The position numbers and the translations under genes were made by a program. Positions 31,861 to 39,334 of a DNA stretch of 42,231 nucleotides are shown here, piece by piece (within the stretch, counting starts at the first letter, position 1; each line of letters opens with the position of its first letter). The notes beneath the pieces were generated by a model. It had not been told where the DNA came from and did no database searches. It saw only the letters and a list, made by a program, of their open reading frames with translations. The DNA is from Nocardia brevicatena NBRC 12119 (GTDB taxonomy: Bacteria; Actinomycetota; Actinomycetes; Mycobacteriales; Mycobacteriaceae), in the NCBI RefSeq assembly GCF_000308495.1, contig NZ_BAFU01000003.1, positions 1 through 42,231 of the forward strand, read 5' to 3'.

Positions 31861-32219
31861 CCCACCCTCACCCCGCCCCCTCTATCGGCCGTGCGGTCCG
31901 CTGCCCCAGCGACGCCCGAGCCGTCTACGAGCATCACACCGGCCCCGGTGCCACACCGGCGGATTACTCCGCTCTGGAGTGGTCGCACTCCATCATCCGG
32001 TCCCGGTACCGGATGGAGATGGAGATGGCGCTGTCCCAGCTGATCCCCGTGGTTCTGCGGGAAGGCGGAGAGCTCGCGGTCCTGTCGGCGGTGGATTCCT
32101 TCGCCGCCTACGTGGCCCGCATGGACGCCGCCCTGCGCCGAGACCTGGCCGGCGATCGGTGGACCGACACCGGCCGCGCCGCCGGTACCGACAAGACGAA
32201 AGGAGGTGCCGCGGCATGA
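31857..32219 (+). CDS. Hypothetical early protein
   Basis: 120 aa from GTG 31857 in a GTGA overlap. Mostly helical, with SALEWSHSIIRSRYRMEMEMALSQLIPVVLREGGELAVLSAVDSFAAYVARM. The C-terminus is charged. It ends in ATGA with the next ORF. Not recognised. Confidence 0.6.
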   Translation: MTHPHPAPSIGRAVRCPSDARAVYEHHTGPGATPADYSALEWSHSIIRSRYRMEMEMALSQLIPVVLREGGELAVLSAVDSFAAYVARMDAALRRDLAGDRWTDTGRAAGTDKTKGGAAA

Positions 32220-32323
32220 GCGCGACACCGGATCGATTCATGGTGATCGGCGACGACGGGGTGCCCCGCGGCATCGTCGAACTCGCCGACCTGCAAGCCA
32301 ACGCCACCCGGCTCATGTATTAG
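32216..32323 (+). CDS. 35-residue small protein
   Basis: Peptide begins MSATPDRFMVIGDDGVPRGI and ends RLMY. ATG overlaps the previous stop (ATGA), AAAGGAGG lies about 11 bp upstream, and the next gene starts directly after the TAG. Coupling at both ends supports a translated small gene; function unknown. Confidence 0.5.
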   Translation: MSATPDRFMVIGDDGVPRGIVELADLQANATRLMY

Positions 32324-32557
32324 ATGGCCGCCGCGGGCAATGATGCGGAGCTGGACCGGATCGGCATGGAATGGACGGCACGGCTGGATCCCGACGATTT
32401 CGGATACACCGCCGCGGCTGCGTTGTCGTTGATGGTGCGGAACATCGTGGCGCCGTTGCTGGAAGTGGTCGACGAAGCGCTCCCGAATATCGGTATCCGG
32501 GCCAAGCTCGCCGAGTCCCGCGACCACGCCGAGGCCACCCTTGGCGGTGGTCGTTGA
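32324..32557 (+). CDS. Hypothetical early protein
   Basis: 77 aa. Starts immediately after the preceding TAG and ends in a TTGA overlap with the RepA-like gene. Helical: DAELDRIGMEWTARLDPDDFG, AAALSLMVRNIVAPLLEVVDEALPNIGIRAKLAE. No known family. Confidence 0.62.
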   Translation: MAAAGNDAELDRIGMEWTARLDPDDFGYTAAAALSLMVRNIVAPLLEVVDEALPNIGIRAKLAESRDHAEATLGGGR

Positions 32558-34200
32558 CCATCGAACGCGAAGACACCCAGGGCGCGGCTACGGCTGCGCC
32601 CTCGGGCGCGTTGCCCGAACCGACCGCCCATTGCCCCCGGCATCCACGATTCGACCGTGACTGCCGTGCGTGCCACGACCACTACCGAGAGCAGGTCGAC
32701 GCCGAACGGGTGGATCGGCCGAAGGTGCACGCGTTCAAGCAGCGCCTTATGCATGCCGGGCTCCTCGAGGCGGAGAAGGTGCAGCCGCTCCGTCCGGCAA
32801 CCACCTTGCCTGCATCGAACCCCGGTGATCCCGCCGCCCTGCGCTATGCCCGGGCAGCCCTTCGCGACGAATGCGACAAGGTCGCCAACGCGGTGGAGGG
32901 CACGCGTAACGACACCCTCAACACCGCCGCGTTCTCCATCGGCCAACTGGTGTCGGCAGGCCACCTCGCTGAATCCGAAGCCCTGGACGCCCTCACCCAG
33001 GCCGCAAGGGTGTCGGGATTGCCGGAGCAGGAGATCGCCCGGACGGTACCGCGCGCCTTGCGTGAAGGAGGGCAGCACCCCCGGAGCGTGCAGCTCATGG
33101 CAGACGCACCCCGGGATGCATCCCATATAGGGGTACGGGTGCACCCCGAACAGGAAAACCCCAGTTCAGAGGGAAATGGTTCACAGCGTGCACCCCGAGT
33201 GCACCCCAAGTCGGAAAACGGTCACGGGTTCACCCCGGATGCACCCCGGGTGCACCCCGACTATTACGACATCGCCGCAATGCTGGACGGCACCCTGCCC
33301 GAACCGCCGTTTCCAAACGTCTGCCTTCGCGACGACGGGGTCGGCCTGTTCTACCTCAGCCAATTCAATGTGCTGTTCGGTGACCCCGAGTGCGGAAAGA
33401 CATTGGTGTGCGATCACACCACCGCCGAGGTACTCCGCGCCGGCGGTAGCGTCCTGCGCTTGGACCTCGACCACAACGGCCCGCAATCCACCGTGGCCCG
33501 GTTGATCGCACTCGGCGCACCGATAGAAGCGCTGCGCGACCCCAGCCGGTTCCTGTACGTCGAGCCGGAGGATCGGGTGCACATGGATCTGATCGTGGCG
33601 CACATGAAGGAATGGCGGCCGGACCTGGTTGTCCTCGATAGCCTCGGCGAGCTCCTGCCGATGTACGGCAGCAACAGCAACAGCGCCGACGAATTCACTG
33701 CTTGCCACTCCCGAGTCATCAAGCCGCTGGTGATGGTCGGTGCCGCTGTGATCGGAATCGACCACCTGAGCAAGGGCTCCGACTCCCGCGCCTACGGCCC
33801 GACCGGGACCGCAGCGAAACGGCGCGTCCTCGGCGGTACCTCGATCCGGGTCAAGGTTGATGTGCCCTTCACCCCGGGCAAGGGCGGCAGCGCGTATCTG
33901 TCCTTGCACAAGGACCGGCACGGCGGACTCCGCAAGCACTGTCCGGTAGGTGACCGCGAGCCGCTGATCGGCAAGTTCGTGCTGACCGAAAACGACACCG
34001 GCCTGTCCGCGATCGTCCGCGCTGCCAAGGAGTTCGACCGCAACCCCGAAGAGTCCGCACCGGCCGAGGATCTGGCAGCCATGGCCGAACTCGACCCGCC
34101 CCCGAAATCGGCGCGTGAGGCCAAGGAGCGTCTGCACTGGCGTGACGAACGCGCACGCACGGCGTTCAAGGCGTGGAAGAAACAGCAGGGGGCAGCATGA
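32554..34200 (+). CDS. RepA/PriCT-type replication ATPase
   Basis: 548 aa from TTG 32554 (TTGA overlap). Residues 20-45 hold a CPRHPRFDRDCRAC Cys cluster. Residues about 90-165 match the PriCT-like helical domain that ends phage primase/polymerases (GTRNDTLNTAAFSIGQLVSAGHL). The C-terminal half is an AAA/RecA-like RepA ATPase: Walker A GDPECGKT near 275, Walker B DLVVLDSLGE near 360, and VIGIDHLSKG. No prim-pol or helicase catalytic domain is visible, so it probably loads replication proteins at the element's origin. The linker between the domains is encoded by the iteron-like array at 33105-33260. Confidence 0.85.
   Translation: MTIEREDTQGAATAAPSGALPEPTAHCPRHPRFDRDCRACHDHYREQVDAERVDRPKVHAFKQRLMHAGLLEAEKVQPLRPATTLPASNPGDPAALRYARAALRDECDKVANAVEGTRNDTLNTAAFSIGQLVSAGHLAESEALDALTQAARVSGLPEQEIARTVPRALREGGQHPRSVQLMADAPRDASHIGVRVHPEQENPSSEGNGSQRAPRVHPKSENGHGFTPDAPRVHPDYYDIAAMLDGTLPEPPFPNVCLRDDGVGLFYLSQFNVLFGDPECGKTLVCDHTTAEVLRAGGSVLRLDLDHNGPQSTVARLIALGAPIEALRDPSRFLYVEPEDRVHMDLIVAHMKEWRPDLVVLDSLGELLPMYGSNSNSADEFTACHSRVIKPLVMVGAAVIGIDHLSKGSDSRAYGPTGTAAKRRVLGGTSIRVKVDVPFTPGKGGSAYLSLHKDRHGGLRKHCPVGDREPLIGKFVLTENDTGLSAIVRAAKEFDRNPEESAPAEDLAAMAELDPPPKSAREAKERLHWRDERARTAFKAWKKQQGAA
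33105..33260 (+). repeat. Iteron-like array, candidate replication origin
   Basis: Seven copies of TGCACCCC (two with one change) start at 33105, 33140, 33189, 33200, 33229, 33240 and 33251. Those at 33189-33200 and 33229-33240-33251 are spaced exactly 11 bp. Because 11 is not a multiple of three the array is not a codon repeat; two copies are embedded in the palindrome GGGTGCACCC. It lies inside the RepA-like gene between its PriCT-like and ATPase domains, as expected for an origin bound by its own initiator. Confidence 0.6.
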
Positions 34201-34508
34201 GCCGCCGCACCACCGGAGGGTTCCCGGCCGTGGTCGAACTGGCCGCCACGCTCGCCGACGACCGGCTCATCGGTGCCAACTGCGTTGGCCTGGCGCAGAT
34301 GTTCGACCCGCGCGCCCAAGGCGAAGCCGACGACGATTACGCCTATCGCCTGGCCGCCGCGGAGAAGGTGTGCAACCGATGCCCTGTCCGATCGGCGTGC
34401 GATGTGGTGGCCGGCGAACTGGCCGGGGCAGCCATCGGGGTATGGGCCGGACAGGTCCGCGGTGCCCACAAGCCGCGTGGACGGCCCAGGAAGACGGACG
34501 CGGCATGA
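34197..34508 (+). CDS. WhiB-family iron-sulfur regulator
   Basis: 103 aa. Wbl protein: Cys29 in ANCVGL, then C59-x2-C62-x5-C68 in VCNRCPVRSACD, followed by the GVWAGQ turn and a basic tail GAHKPRGRPRKT. These four cysteines bind a 4Fe-4S cluster, and Wbl proteins act on RNA polymerase sigma factor. Phage-borne Wbl proteins can redirect host transcription. Its ATG overlaps the RepA-like stop (ATGA). Confidence 0.9.
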   Translation: MSRRTTGGFPAVVELAATLADDRLIGANCVGLAQMFDPRAQGEADDDYAYRLAAAEKVCNRCPVRSACDVVAGELAGAAIGVWAGQVRGAHKPRGRPRKTDAA

Positions 34509-34615
34509 CCGGACCCTGGGGGGTGACCCCCGGAGGGCCCGTCCCGCCTCCTCCGGCATAGGCGAGTCCTCCCCCCGACCACCCCCCGGCCCCCCGACCC
34601 TCAGGAGATACCGAC

Positions 34616-34831
34616 ATGGGAGCAGAGCAGGACCCCGACCGGGACGGTTGGCCCGAGTACCACCGTGCCCCGCGCGACGTCGTACCCCGCCCACCGAAGC
34701 CGCCCGACGACATCCCCGAGGGCATGGCCGAAGTCGTCCACTACGAGATCACCGCTGACGGCATCGAGCGCGTCGCCGAACACGTCTACGTCACCGCCCC
34801 CTACACCGGAAGGAACACCGACCATGAGTGA
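34616..34831 (+). CDS. Hypothetical protein upstream of the scaffold gene
   Basis: 71 aa. CAGGAGATACC precedes the ATG, a good ribosome site. Pro/Asp-rich first half, then AEVVHYEITADGIERVAEHVYVTAPYTG as a beta-strand pair. It overlaps the next gene by 8 bp. Not recognised. Confidence 0.65.
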   Translation: MGAEQDPDRDGWPEYHRAPRDVVPRPPKPPDDIPEGMAEVVHYEITADGIERVAEHVYVTAPYTGRNTDHE

Positions 34832-35285
34832 CCAGCCCACCACCGACCCGACCGACGCCGAGGTCCCCGCGGACGCGGCACCGGAGACACCCGACACCGA
34901 CGCCGAGCAGCAGCCCGAAGGCCGGGAGGCAGCGAAGTACCGGCGCCGGCTCCGCGAGACCGAGACCGAGCGAGACAGCTTCCGCGAACGGGTGGCCGGC
35001 TACGAGCGTGCCGAAGTCGAGCGCCTGGCCGCCGAGATGATGGCCGACCCATCCGATTTGTGGGTGGCCGGAACCGAACTCGACAACCTCCGCGGCAAGG
35101 ACGGCGCCATCGACGAGAAGAAGGTCCGCGACACCATCCAGGGCTTGCTCGAGCAGCGACCGCACTGGAAGCGGGCCCAGCGGACGCACACACCCGCCCG
35201 CGGCCTGAAATCCGGTGCGACGGGCCGTAGCGACACGCTCGGCACCGACTGGTCTCAGGCTTTCGCCCAGGCCCGCGGCGAGTAG
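34824..35285 (+). CDS. Probable capsid scaffold protein
   Basis: 153 aa. Acidic, disordered N-terminus (DPTDAEVPADAAPETPDTD), a coiled-coil stretch (KYRRRLRETETERDSFRERVAGYERAEVERLAAEMM), then a C-terminal region with LRGKDGAIDEKKVRDTIQGLLEQRPHW and a basic tail. This is the layout of tailed-phage scaffold proteins and it lies immediately upstream of the capsid gene, their usual position. Assigned by architecture and position only. Confidence 0.7.
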   Translation: MSDQPTTDPTDAEVPADAAPETPDTDAEQQPEGREAAKYRRRLRETETERDSFRERVAGYERAEVERLAAEMMADPSDLWVAGTELDNLRGKDGAIDEKKVRDTIQGLLEQRPHWKRAQRTHTPARGLKSGATGRSDTLGTDWSQAFAQARGE

Positions 35286-35411
35286 CATACGAGGTGACAC
35301 GGGTACGCCCGGCCCGGAGCCGCGGCCCGTGTCACGCTCGCCCCAGCGGGGCAACCGGAACGGCTGGTAGCCGCCCGGATCCCCTGTCCCGCTACCCCGA
35401 AGGCGAGCATC

Positions 35412-36254
35412 ATGGCTCTCTACACCAGTGCATCCGGCATCGGTGGACTACTGCCCGAACAGATCCACCAGCTGATCGTCCAGCCCGTACAGCGCGATTC
35501 GATCGCGTTCCGCGTGACCACGGTGATATCCACCGACACCAACACCAGCAAGTTCCCCATCATCACCGCCGACCCGGCCGCCGAGTGGACGCCGGAAGGT
35601 CAGGAAATCACCCCGGACGACCAGGAATTCGACGAACTCGAGGTCACCCCGAAGAAGGTGGCCGGCCTCACCATCGTGTCCAACGAACTGGCCGCGGACT
35701 CGAATCCGGCCGCTCTCAACCTCGTTGGTGCCGGCCTGGTCCGCTCCATCGTCGCCAAGGTCGATAGCGCGTTCTTCGCCACCGCCACCGCCAACGGCCC
35801 CGACGGCATCGCCGGTACCGCGCACCAGACGGTAGACATCGGCGCCGGTGTCGCCAACACCGACGTGTTCGCCGAAGCCATCGCCAAGGCGGAGAACGTC
35901 GGCGCCACCCTCACCAGCTTCGTAACCCACCCGGACACCGCGCTGGAGTTGGCGACCCTCAAGGAGGCGACCGGCTCCAACAAGCCGCTGCTCGGCCCGG
36001 ACCCGTCCGTGCCCGGCGCGCGGTCGATTCTCGGCGTGCCGCTGCTCACGTCCCCGTACGTCACCGGTGGCGATATCTGGGGCATCCCGCGGGCCGATTC
36101 GTTCACCGTGCTGCGCAACAACACCACGCTCGCCATCTCCGAGGACGCCTACTTCTCAAGCGACCGGGTAGGCGTGCGCGCCACGATGCGCGTGGCGTTC
36201 GCCTTCCCGCATGAGGCGGCCGTGGTCCGCATCGGCCAACCCGACGCCAGCTAA
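35412..36254 (+). CDS. HK97-fold major capsid protein
   Basis: 280 aa. Phage major capsid protein of the actinophage type. Recognisable elements: an N-arm (GGLLPEQIHQLIVQPVQRDSIAFRV), the P domain (EWTPEGQEITPDDQEFDELEVTPKKVAGLTIVSNEL), the spine helix (LNLVGAGLVRSIVAKVDSAFF), and the A domain with LLGPDPSVPGARSILGVPLLTSPYV and a RVGVRATMRVAFAFPHEAAVVRI end. There is no 80-120-residue delta domain at the N-terminus, so no maturation protease is needed, consistent with the separate scaffold gene upstream. Confidence 0.92.
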   Translation: MALYTSASGIGGLLPEQIHQLIVQPVQRDSIAFRVTTVISTDTNTSKFPIITADPAAEWTPEGQEITPDDQEFDELEVTPKKVAGLTIVSNELAADSNPAALNLVGAGLVRSIVAKVDSAFFATATANGPDGIAGTAHQTVDIGAGVANTDVFAEAIAKAENVGATLTSFVTHPDTALELATLKEATGSNKPLLGPDPSVPGARSILGVPLLTSPYVTGGDIWGIPRADSFTVLRNNTTLAISEDAYFSSDRVGVRATMRVAFAFPHEAAVVRIGQPDAS

Positions 36255-36334
36255 CCCAACGGCACGCGACCCAGGGAGACACGGCAACCCCGTTCCCCTG
36301 GGTCGCGCCAACACATGAGAGGCGGCACACGGTC

Positions 36335-36484
36335 ATGTTCTCCCGATGTGATCACCTGTTCTGGTCTGATCAGGACCGGCTCTACCTCGACAACAGCGAC
36401 TACCTCGCAGCCGATGACGACCGGCGCCGACGCGACCGCTACAACGATGAGAGGCAGGTCCACCCGTTCTGCCGCGGCGGATAA
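36335..36484 (+). CDS. 49-residue charged small protein after the capsid gene
   Basis: Starts MFSRCDHLFWSDQDRLYLDN and ends HPFCRGG; many Asp/Arg and aromatic residues and two Cys. ATGAGAGGCGG upstream provides a plausible ribosome site. The next 200 bp have no gene but contain a GGGGGTG/CACCCCC hairpin near 36581-36600 that may end capsid transcription. Function unknown. Confidence 0.5.
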   Translation: MFSRCDHLFWSDQDRLYLDNSDYLAADDDRRRRDRYNDERQVHPFCRGG

Positions 36485-36686
36485 CGCTCTGACCTTGAAA
36501 TAGGGGGCATGCCTCCCCGTGGCTCCGACGTGCCCCCTCCGGCGATGGCAAGGACCCCCCACGGGATTTTTCCAAACCGGGGGTGGGGCACACCCCCGAC
36601 CACCCTCTGACCTGCCAGCCTTCGGCATTGCTGCTCCGGTCGGCTACGGGTCTGGGGAATCCGGGGTGTCGGCCGGATTGACACCC

Positions 36687-37886
36687 TCAGCTGATGCCGC
36701 ACCAGGCAGCGAAGCCGCGCAAGGACTCCGTGCTCCGTGCCTCCTGCCGGGCCAGCACACGCACGGTCTCATGGACCATCGGGTGGTAGCGAGTCTGCGA
36801 CGGCGCTATCTGCTTCGCTGTCTGCAAGGCATTCAGCGCGTTGGTCCGGTCGTTGTTCAGCAGGAACGCCCGCGCCAGGTCGATGTAGTGATGCCCGGCC
36901 CGGCCGCGTGGTGTGCCCGTGGGAATGACCAGCTTGCTCGCCCGGTTAATAGCCTCGGGCCCGTCGAGCATTTCCACGGCCAGCGCGGTCGACCAGATAC
37001 CGACGTTCGTCGGACCGAACGTGATGATGGGGTCATTGTCGTGACCGATCCGCGCGGCAGCCTCCCGGGCCTCGGCGAGATGGGAGTCCGCGCCGTCACG
37101 GTTCCCGGATCTGGCCGCGGCCAAACCGGATTGCAGGTGCAGCCCACCCCACACCACAAGGTCACCCTCGGAGCCGTCGCCTACACGCGGTTCTACGGCC
37201 GCCCGGCAACGCTCGAGGAACGCCAGCGCGGTCGACCAGTCCCCCGAGGACGTGAGCACCAGGGCGCGGTGGAACTGGCTCGCACCGATCAGCACATCGT
37301 CACCGGATGCGGTGGCAGCCCACGTCATCCGCTCCACGGCCAGTGTCGCCAGGTCGGTGTATCCCAGCTTGTGTGCCAGACTCCGCGCCGACGAGTACAA
37401 CTCGAACAGCAGCGAATACGCCCGTTCCTGCTCGCGGCCGTGAGTGCGGTGCACCAGGGCGCGGCCCTCGGTGAGCACGGCCGGCAGCTCCGCGGCGAGC
37501 CTGGTGAAGTTCGTTGCCCGCCGGTATTCCCGGATCCGATCCACATCGGCCGCTATCGCCTCGACGGGCCGGACCTCGAGGTCGACCGGATCGAGATCAT
37601 AGGCGGCCAGTTCGGAGCGCAACACCGCGACGGCCGCGTGCACCTCGCCCTCAGCGGAATTCGTCACCGGGTACGGCTGTCCGAGCAGTGACGGCACGCT
37701 CACCTTCAACGCCCTGGCGCACGAACTGACAAACGAGGGCGACGCCGGCGCCCGACCCTGCTCCACCTTGCGCACCAGCGAGACGGACACATTCGCCTCG
37801 GTGGCAAGACGTTCCTGTGTCCATCCGGTGAGCTTGCGGGCCTCGGCCACCCGCTGCCCGATGCCGCGGTCGTGTTCCCTGCTCAT
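36687..37886 (-). CDS. XRE-TPR regulator (cassette gene, copy 2, intact)
   Basis: 399 aa. The N-terminal helix-turn-helix (GIGQRVAEARKLTGWTQERLATEANVSVSLVRKVEQG) is followed by about 320 helical residues in TPR-like pairs (LYSSARSLAHKLGYTDLATLAVERM, GGLHLQSGLAAARSGNRDGADSHLAEAREAA). HTH plus TPR resembles peptide-sensing RRNPP regulators, though no pheromone gene is evident. It aligns end to end with the frameshifted island copy, including RYHPMVHETVRVLA and FAAWCG at the C-terminus. ATG 37886 is fixed by the HTH. Divergent from the small cassette genes, 168 bp away. Confidence 0.87.
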   Translation of the reverse strand: MSREHDRGIGQRVAEARKLTGWTQERLATEANVSVSLVRKVEQGRAPASPSFVSSCARALKVSVPSLLGQPYPVTNSAEGEVHAAVAVLRSELAAYDLDPVDLEVRPVEAIAADVDRIREYRRATNFTRLAAELPAVLTEGRALVHRTHGREQERAYSLLFELYSSARSLAHKLGYTDLATLAVERMTWAATASGDDVLIGASQFHRALVLTSSGDWSTALAFLERCRAAVEPRVGDGSEGDLVVWGGLHLQSGLAAARSGNRDGADSHLAEAREAAARIGHDNDPIITFGPTNVGIWSTALAVEMLDGPEAINRASKLVIPTGTPRGRAGHHYIDLARAFLLNNDRTNALNALQTAKQIAPSQTRYHPMVHETVRVLARQEARSTESLRGFAAWCGIS

Positions 37887-38054
37887 AGTCCTCACATCCT
37901 GGCGTACCCCCTGACAACAGTGTGGCAAAACCTTTGACACCTCACAGCCTTTGCCGAGTTGAACCTGAAACCAGCACCCGGCGCCGGGTTGACTCCCCGA
38001 CCGCCCCGGCGCCGAGTGCCTTCCAACAGCAGGGGACAACGACAGGGGCCACGC

Positions 38055-38225
38055 ATGAGCCACGCCGAACCATCACCGTTGCCGGACCGGACGCCGATGC
38101 GCTCTCAGGCGATCGAAACCGCACTGACCATCTGGGAACTCACCGGCGCCCGCGTGGATGCCGACGCATGCGACGACGCGGAGTTACTCGAGCGCGTCGC
38201 CGAAGGCCTGAGGACCAGCGCATAA
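38055..38225 (+). CDS. Small conserved cassette protein (copy 2)
   Basis: 56 aa. PMRSQAIETALTIWELTGARVDADACDD and a GLR end match the island protein at 15791-15985. No signal peptide or membrane segment. Followed after 24 bp by the resolvase-fold-like gene. Confidence 0.72.
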   Translation: MSHAEPSPLPDRTPMRSQAIETALTIWELTGARVDADACDDAELLERVAEGLRTSA

Positions 38226-38249
38226 CCGGGATGACAGGGGAACCGTAAC

Positions 38250-38588
38250 GTGACGAAACCGAAGGCCCTCGGGTATCTCCGGAAAGACAAGTCCGGCATC
38301 CACCAGCAGTGGGACGAAGCCCAAATGCGCGCCCTGGCACAGCGGTTCGGCTACTCCTTGGCCAAGACGATCGTGTTCGGCGAGTTCACCGAGGATCCGG
38401 TAGGCGAACTGGTGTCGGCGGTGCAGCGCGCCGGAGCGGACGCCGTGTTTGTGCCCAGCCTCGAACATCTCGACGGCATCGCGCCGCGGTCGCTGGTCGC
38501 GGTCGCCGACGTGATCACCGTGAGCCCGCAGCACACCTACGCTCGATGGTCGACCGGTCAGCTACCCGCCGAGGTCGACGGGGCGTAG
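38250..38588 (+). CDS. Resolvase-fold-like small protein (cassette gene, copy 2)
   Basis: 112 aa from GTG 38250. ALGYLRKDKSGIHQQWDEAQMRALAQRFGY looks like the first strand and helix of a serine-resolvase domain, but the YxRVS serine is replaced (YLRKDKS). AVFVPSLEHLDG and VADVITV...YARWS match the island protein at 15438-15794. There is no DNA-binding or recombinase C-terminal domain, so it is probably a nucleotide- or protein-binding relative, not a recombinase. Confidence 0.72.
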   Translation: MTKPKALGYLRKDKSGIHQQWDEAQMRALAQRFGYSLAKTIVFGEFTEDPVGELVSAVQRAGADAVFVPSLEHLDGIAPRSLVAVADVITVSPQHTYARWSTGQLPAEVDGA

Positions 38589-38647
38589 GGGTATCATCGG
38601 AAGCGGCATGGCGTGGCGCGGAATTCGATCCGCTGAAGGAGACCGTC

Positions 38648-38821
38648 ATGCAGCCATTCACCGATTTCCGTATCCGCCGTCTGGCATTGCGCCACGGGTA
38701 CCGTCTCACCGCCCATCGTGGACGCTACTTCCTGGTGGACCCGTCTACCAGTGCGGTGGTAGCGGGCCATCCGATCGGGTGGACGGCCGAGGAAGTCGCC
38801 GAGCACCTCGCGACATCCTGA
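38648..38821 (+). CDS. Small hypothetical protein near attR
   Basis: 57 aa. GAAGGAG lies about 10 bp before the ATG. Basic N-terminus (DFRIRRLALRHGYRLTAHRGR), beta hairpin YFLVDPSTSAVVAG, helix TAEEVAEHLA. Probably a small phage-type DNA- or protein-binding protein; not recognised. Confidence 0.6.
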   Translation: MQPFTDFRIRRLALRHGYRLTAHRGRYFLVDPSTSAVVAGHPIGWTAEEVAEHLATS

Positions 38822-38933
38822 CCTGATCGGCCGTGGGGTACTCGCTCATAAGTACCCCCCGGCCGATCATCTTGCCGGCGCCGACAAAATCGCTGGTCGC
38901 TCCGCTTTCCGGCACCGGTCATGAGGTCCGAAA

Positions 38934-38953
38934 TTCCCAACATTTTCCCAACA
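38934..38953 (+). repeat. Candidate integrase arm-type site, right (two TTCCCAACA units)
   Basis: Same 20 bases and orientation as 28956-28975, about 95 bp from the attR core. The two pairs frame the element symmetrically, as expected for P and P' arm sites. Confidence 0.65.
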
Positions 38954-39046
38954 ATCGACCTTGATCGAGCGTGATCGGGAGTGAATCACAGTGATGTAAT
39001 TTCCCAGCTCAATCAGCATTTCCGGCCCTGACCTGCGGTGGCGGAT

Positions 39047-39071
39047 AGGGTTCAAATCCCTCCGCCACCGC
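39047..39071 (+). repeat. attR core (25-bp direct repeat)
   Basis: Identical to the 3' end of tRNA-Ser(CGA) at 28862-28886; only this tRNA fragment is present here. Confidence 0.88.
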
Positions 39072-39075
39072 TTCC

Positions 39076-39111
39076 GCCCCTCATCTGTTCCGGCAGGTGA
39101 GGGGCTTTTTT
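39076..39111 (+). terminator. Ancestral terminator of tRNA-Ser(CGA)
   Basis: 12-bp stem GCCCCTCATCTG/CAGGTGAGGGGC (one wobble), loop TTCCGG, T6 run. It lies right after attR and would have ended the tRNA transcript before insertion. It has the same type and spacing as the element's own terminator at 28890-28926. Confidence 0.85.
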
Positions 39112-39334
39112 CATCTCCGCGGAACGGCCGGAGGGTGCCGTGCCCACATTGTGTCCACACTCCGCTGGTGCGTACACCTTGCGCCTGGCCGGGGCGACCC
39201 TGCCCGAGTCGTCATCGAACGGGTCGGCGTAGGTGTAGCCCGGCCCTTCCGACTCGAAATGCCGGCCGCAGCCCGTTCCTGGAGCAGTCTGTAGCACTTT
39301 GTACATCAGGTAGCGGGATAGGTAGCCTGGGGTA

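Larger units (their letters stand above)
28862..39071. mobile_element. Prophage-like/satellite element in tRNA-Ser(CGA), about 10.2 kb
   Basis: Bounded by a 25-bp direct repeat of the tRNA 3' end, with candidate integrase arm sites just inside each end. Leftward module: integrase and repressor. Rightward: excisionase, small early genes, RepA-like ATPase, WhiB, probable scaffold, major capsid protein. Then the XRE-TPR cassette next to attR. No terminase, portal, protease, tail, holin or lysin is recognisable. Size and content recall phiRv1/phiRv2 of M. tuberculosis and capsid-encoding satellites (PICI-like). All key genes appear intact, so it may be excisable. Confidence 0.9.

Noticed and set aside
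34505-34561. 18-codon Pro/Gly-rich ORF overlapping the whiB stop (ATGA)
   Set aside because: Very short, low complexity, and no ribosome site or start follows it closely; more likely chance in GC-rich DNA.
39036-39071. Possible tRNA-Ser fragment gene at attR
   Set aside because: No D-arm or anticodon arm; it is the duplicated 3' end from integration.
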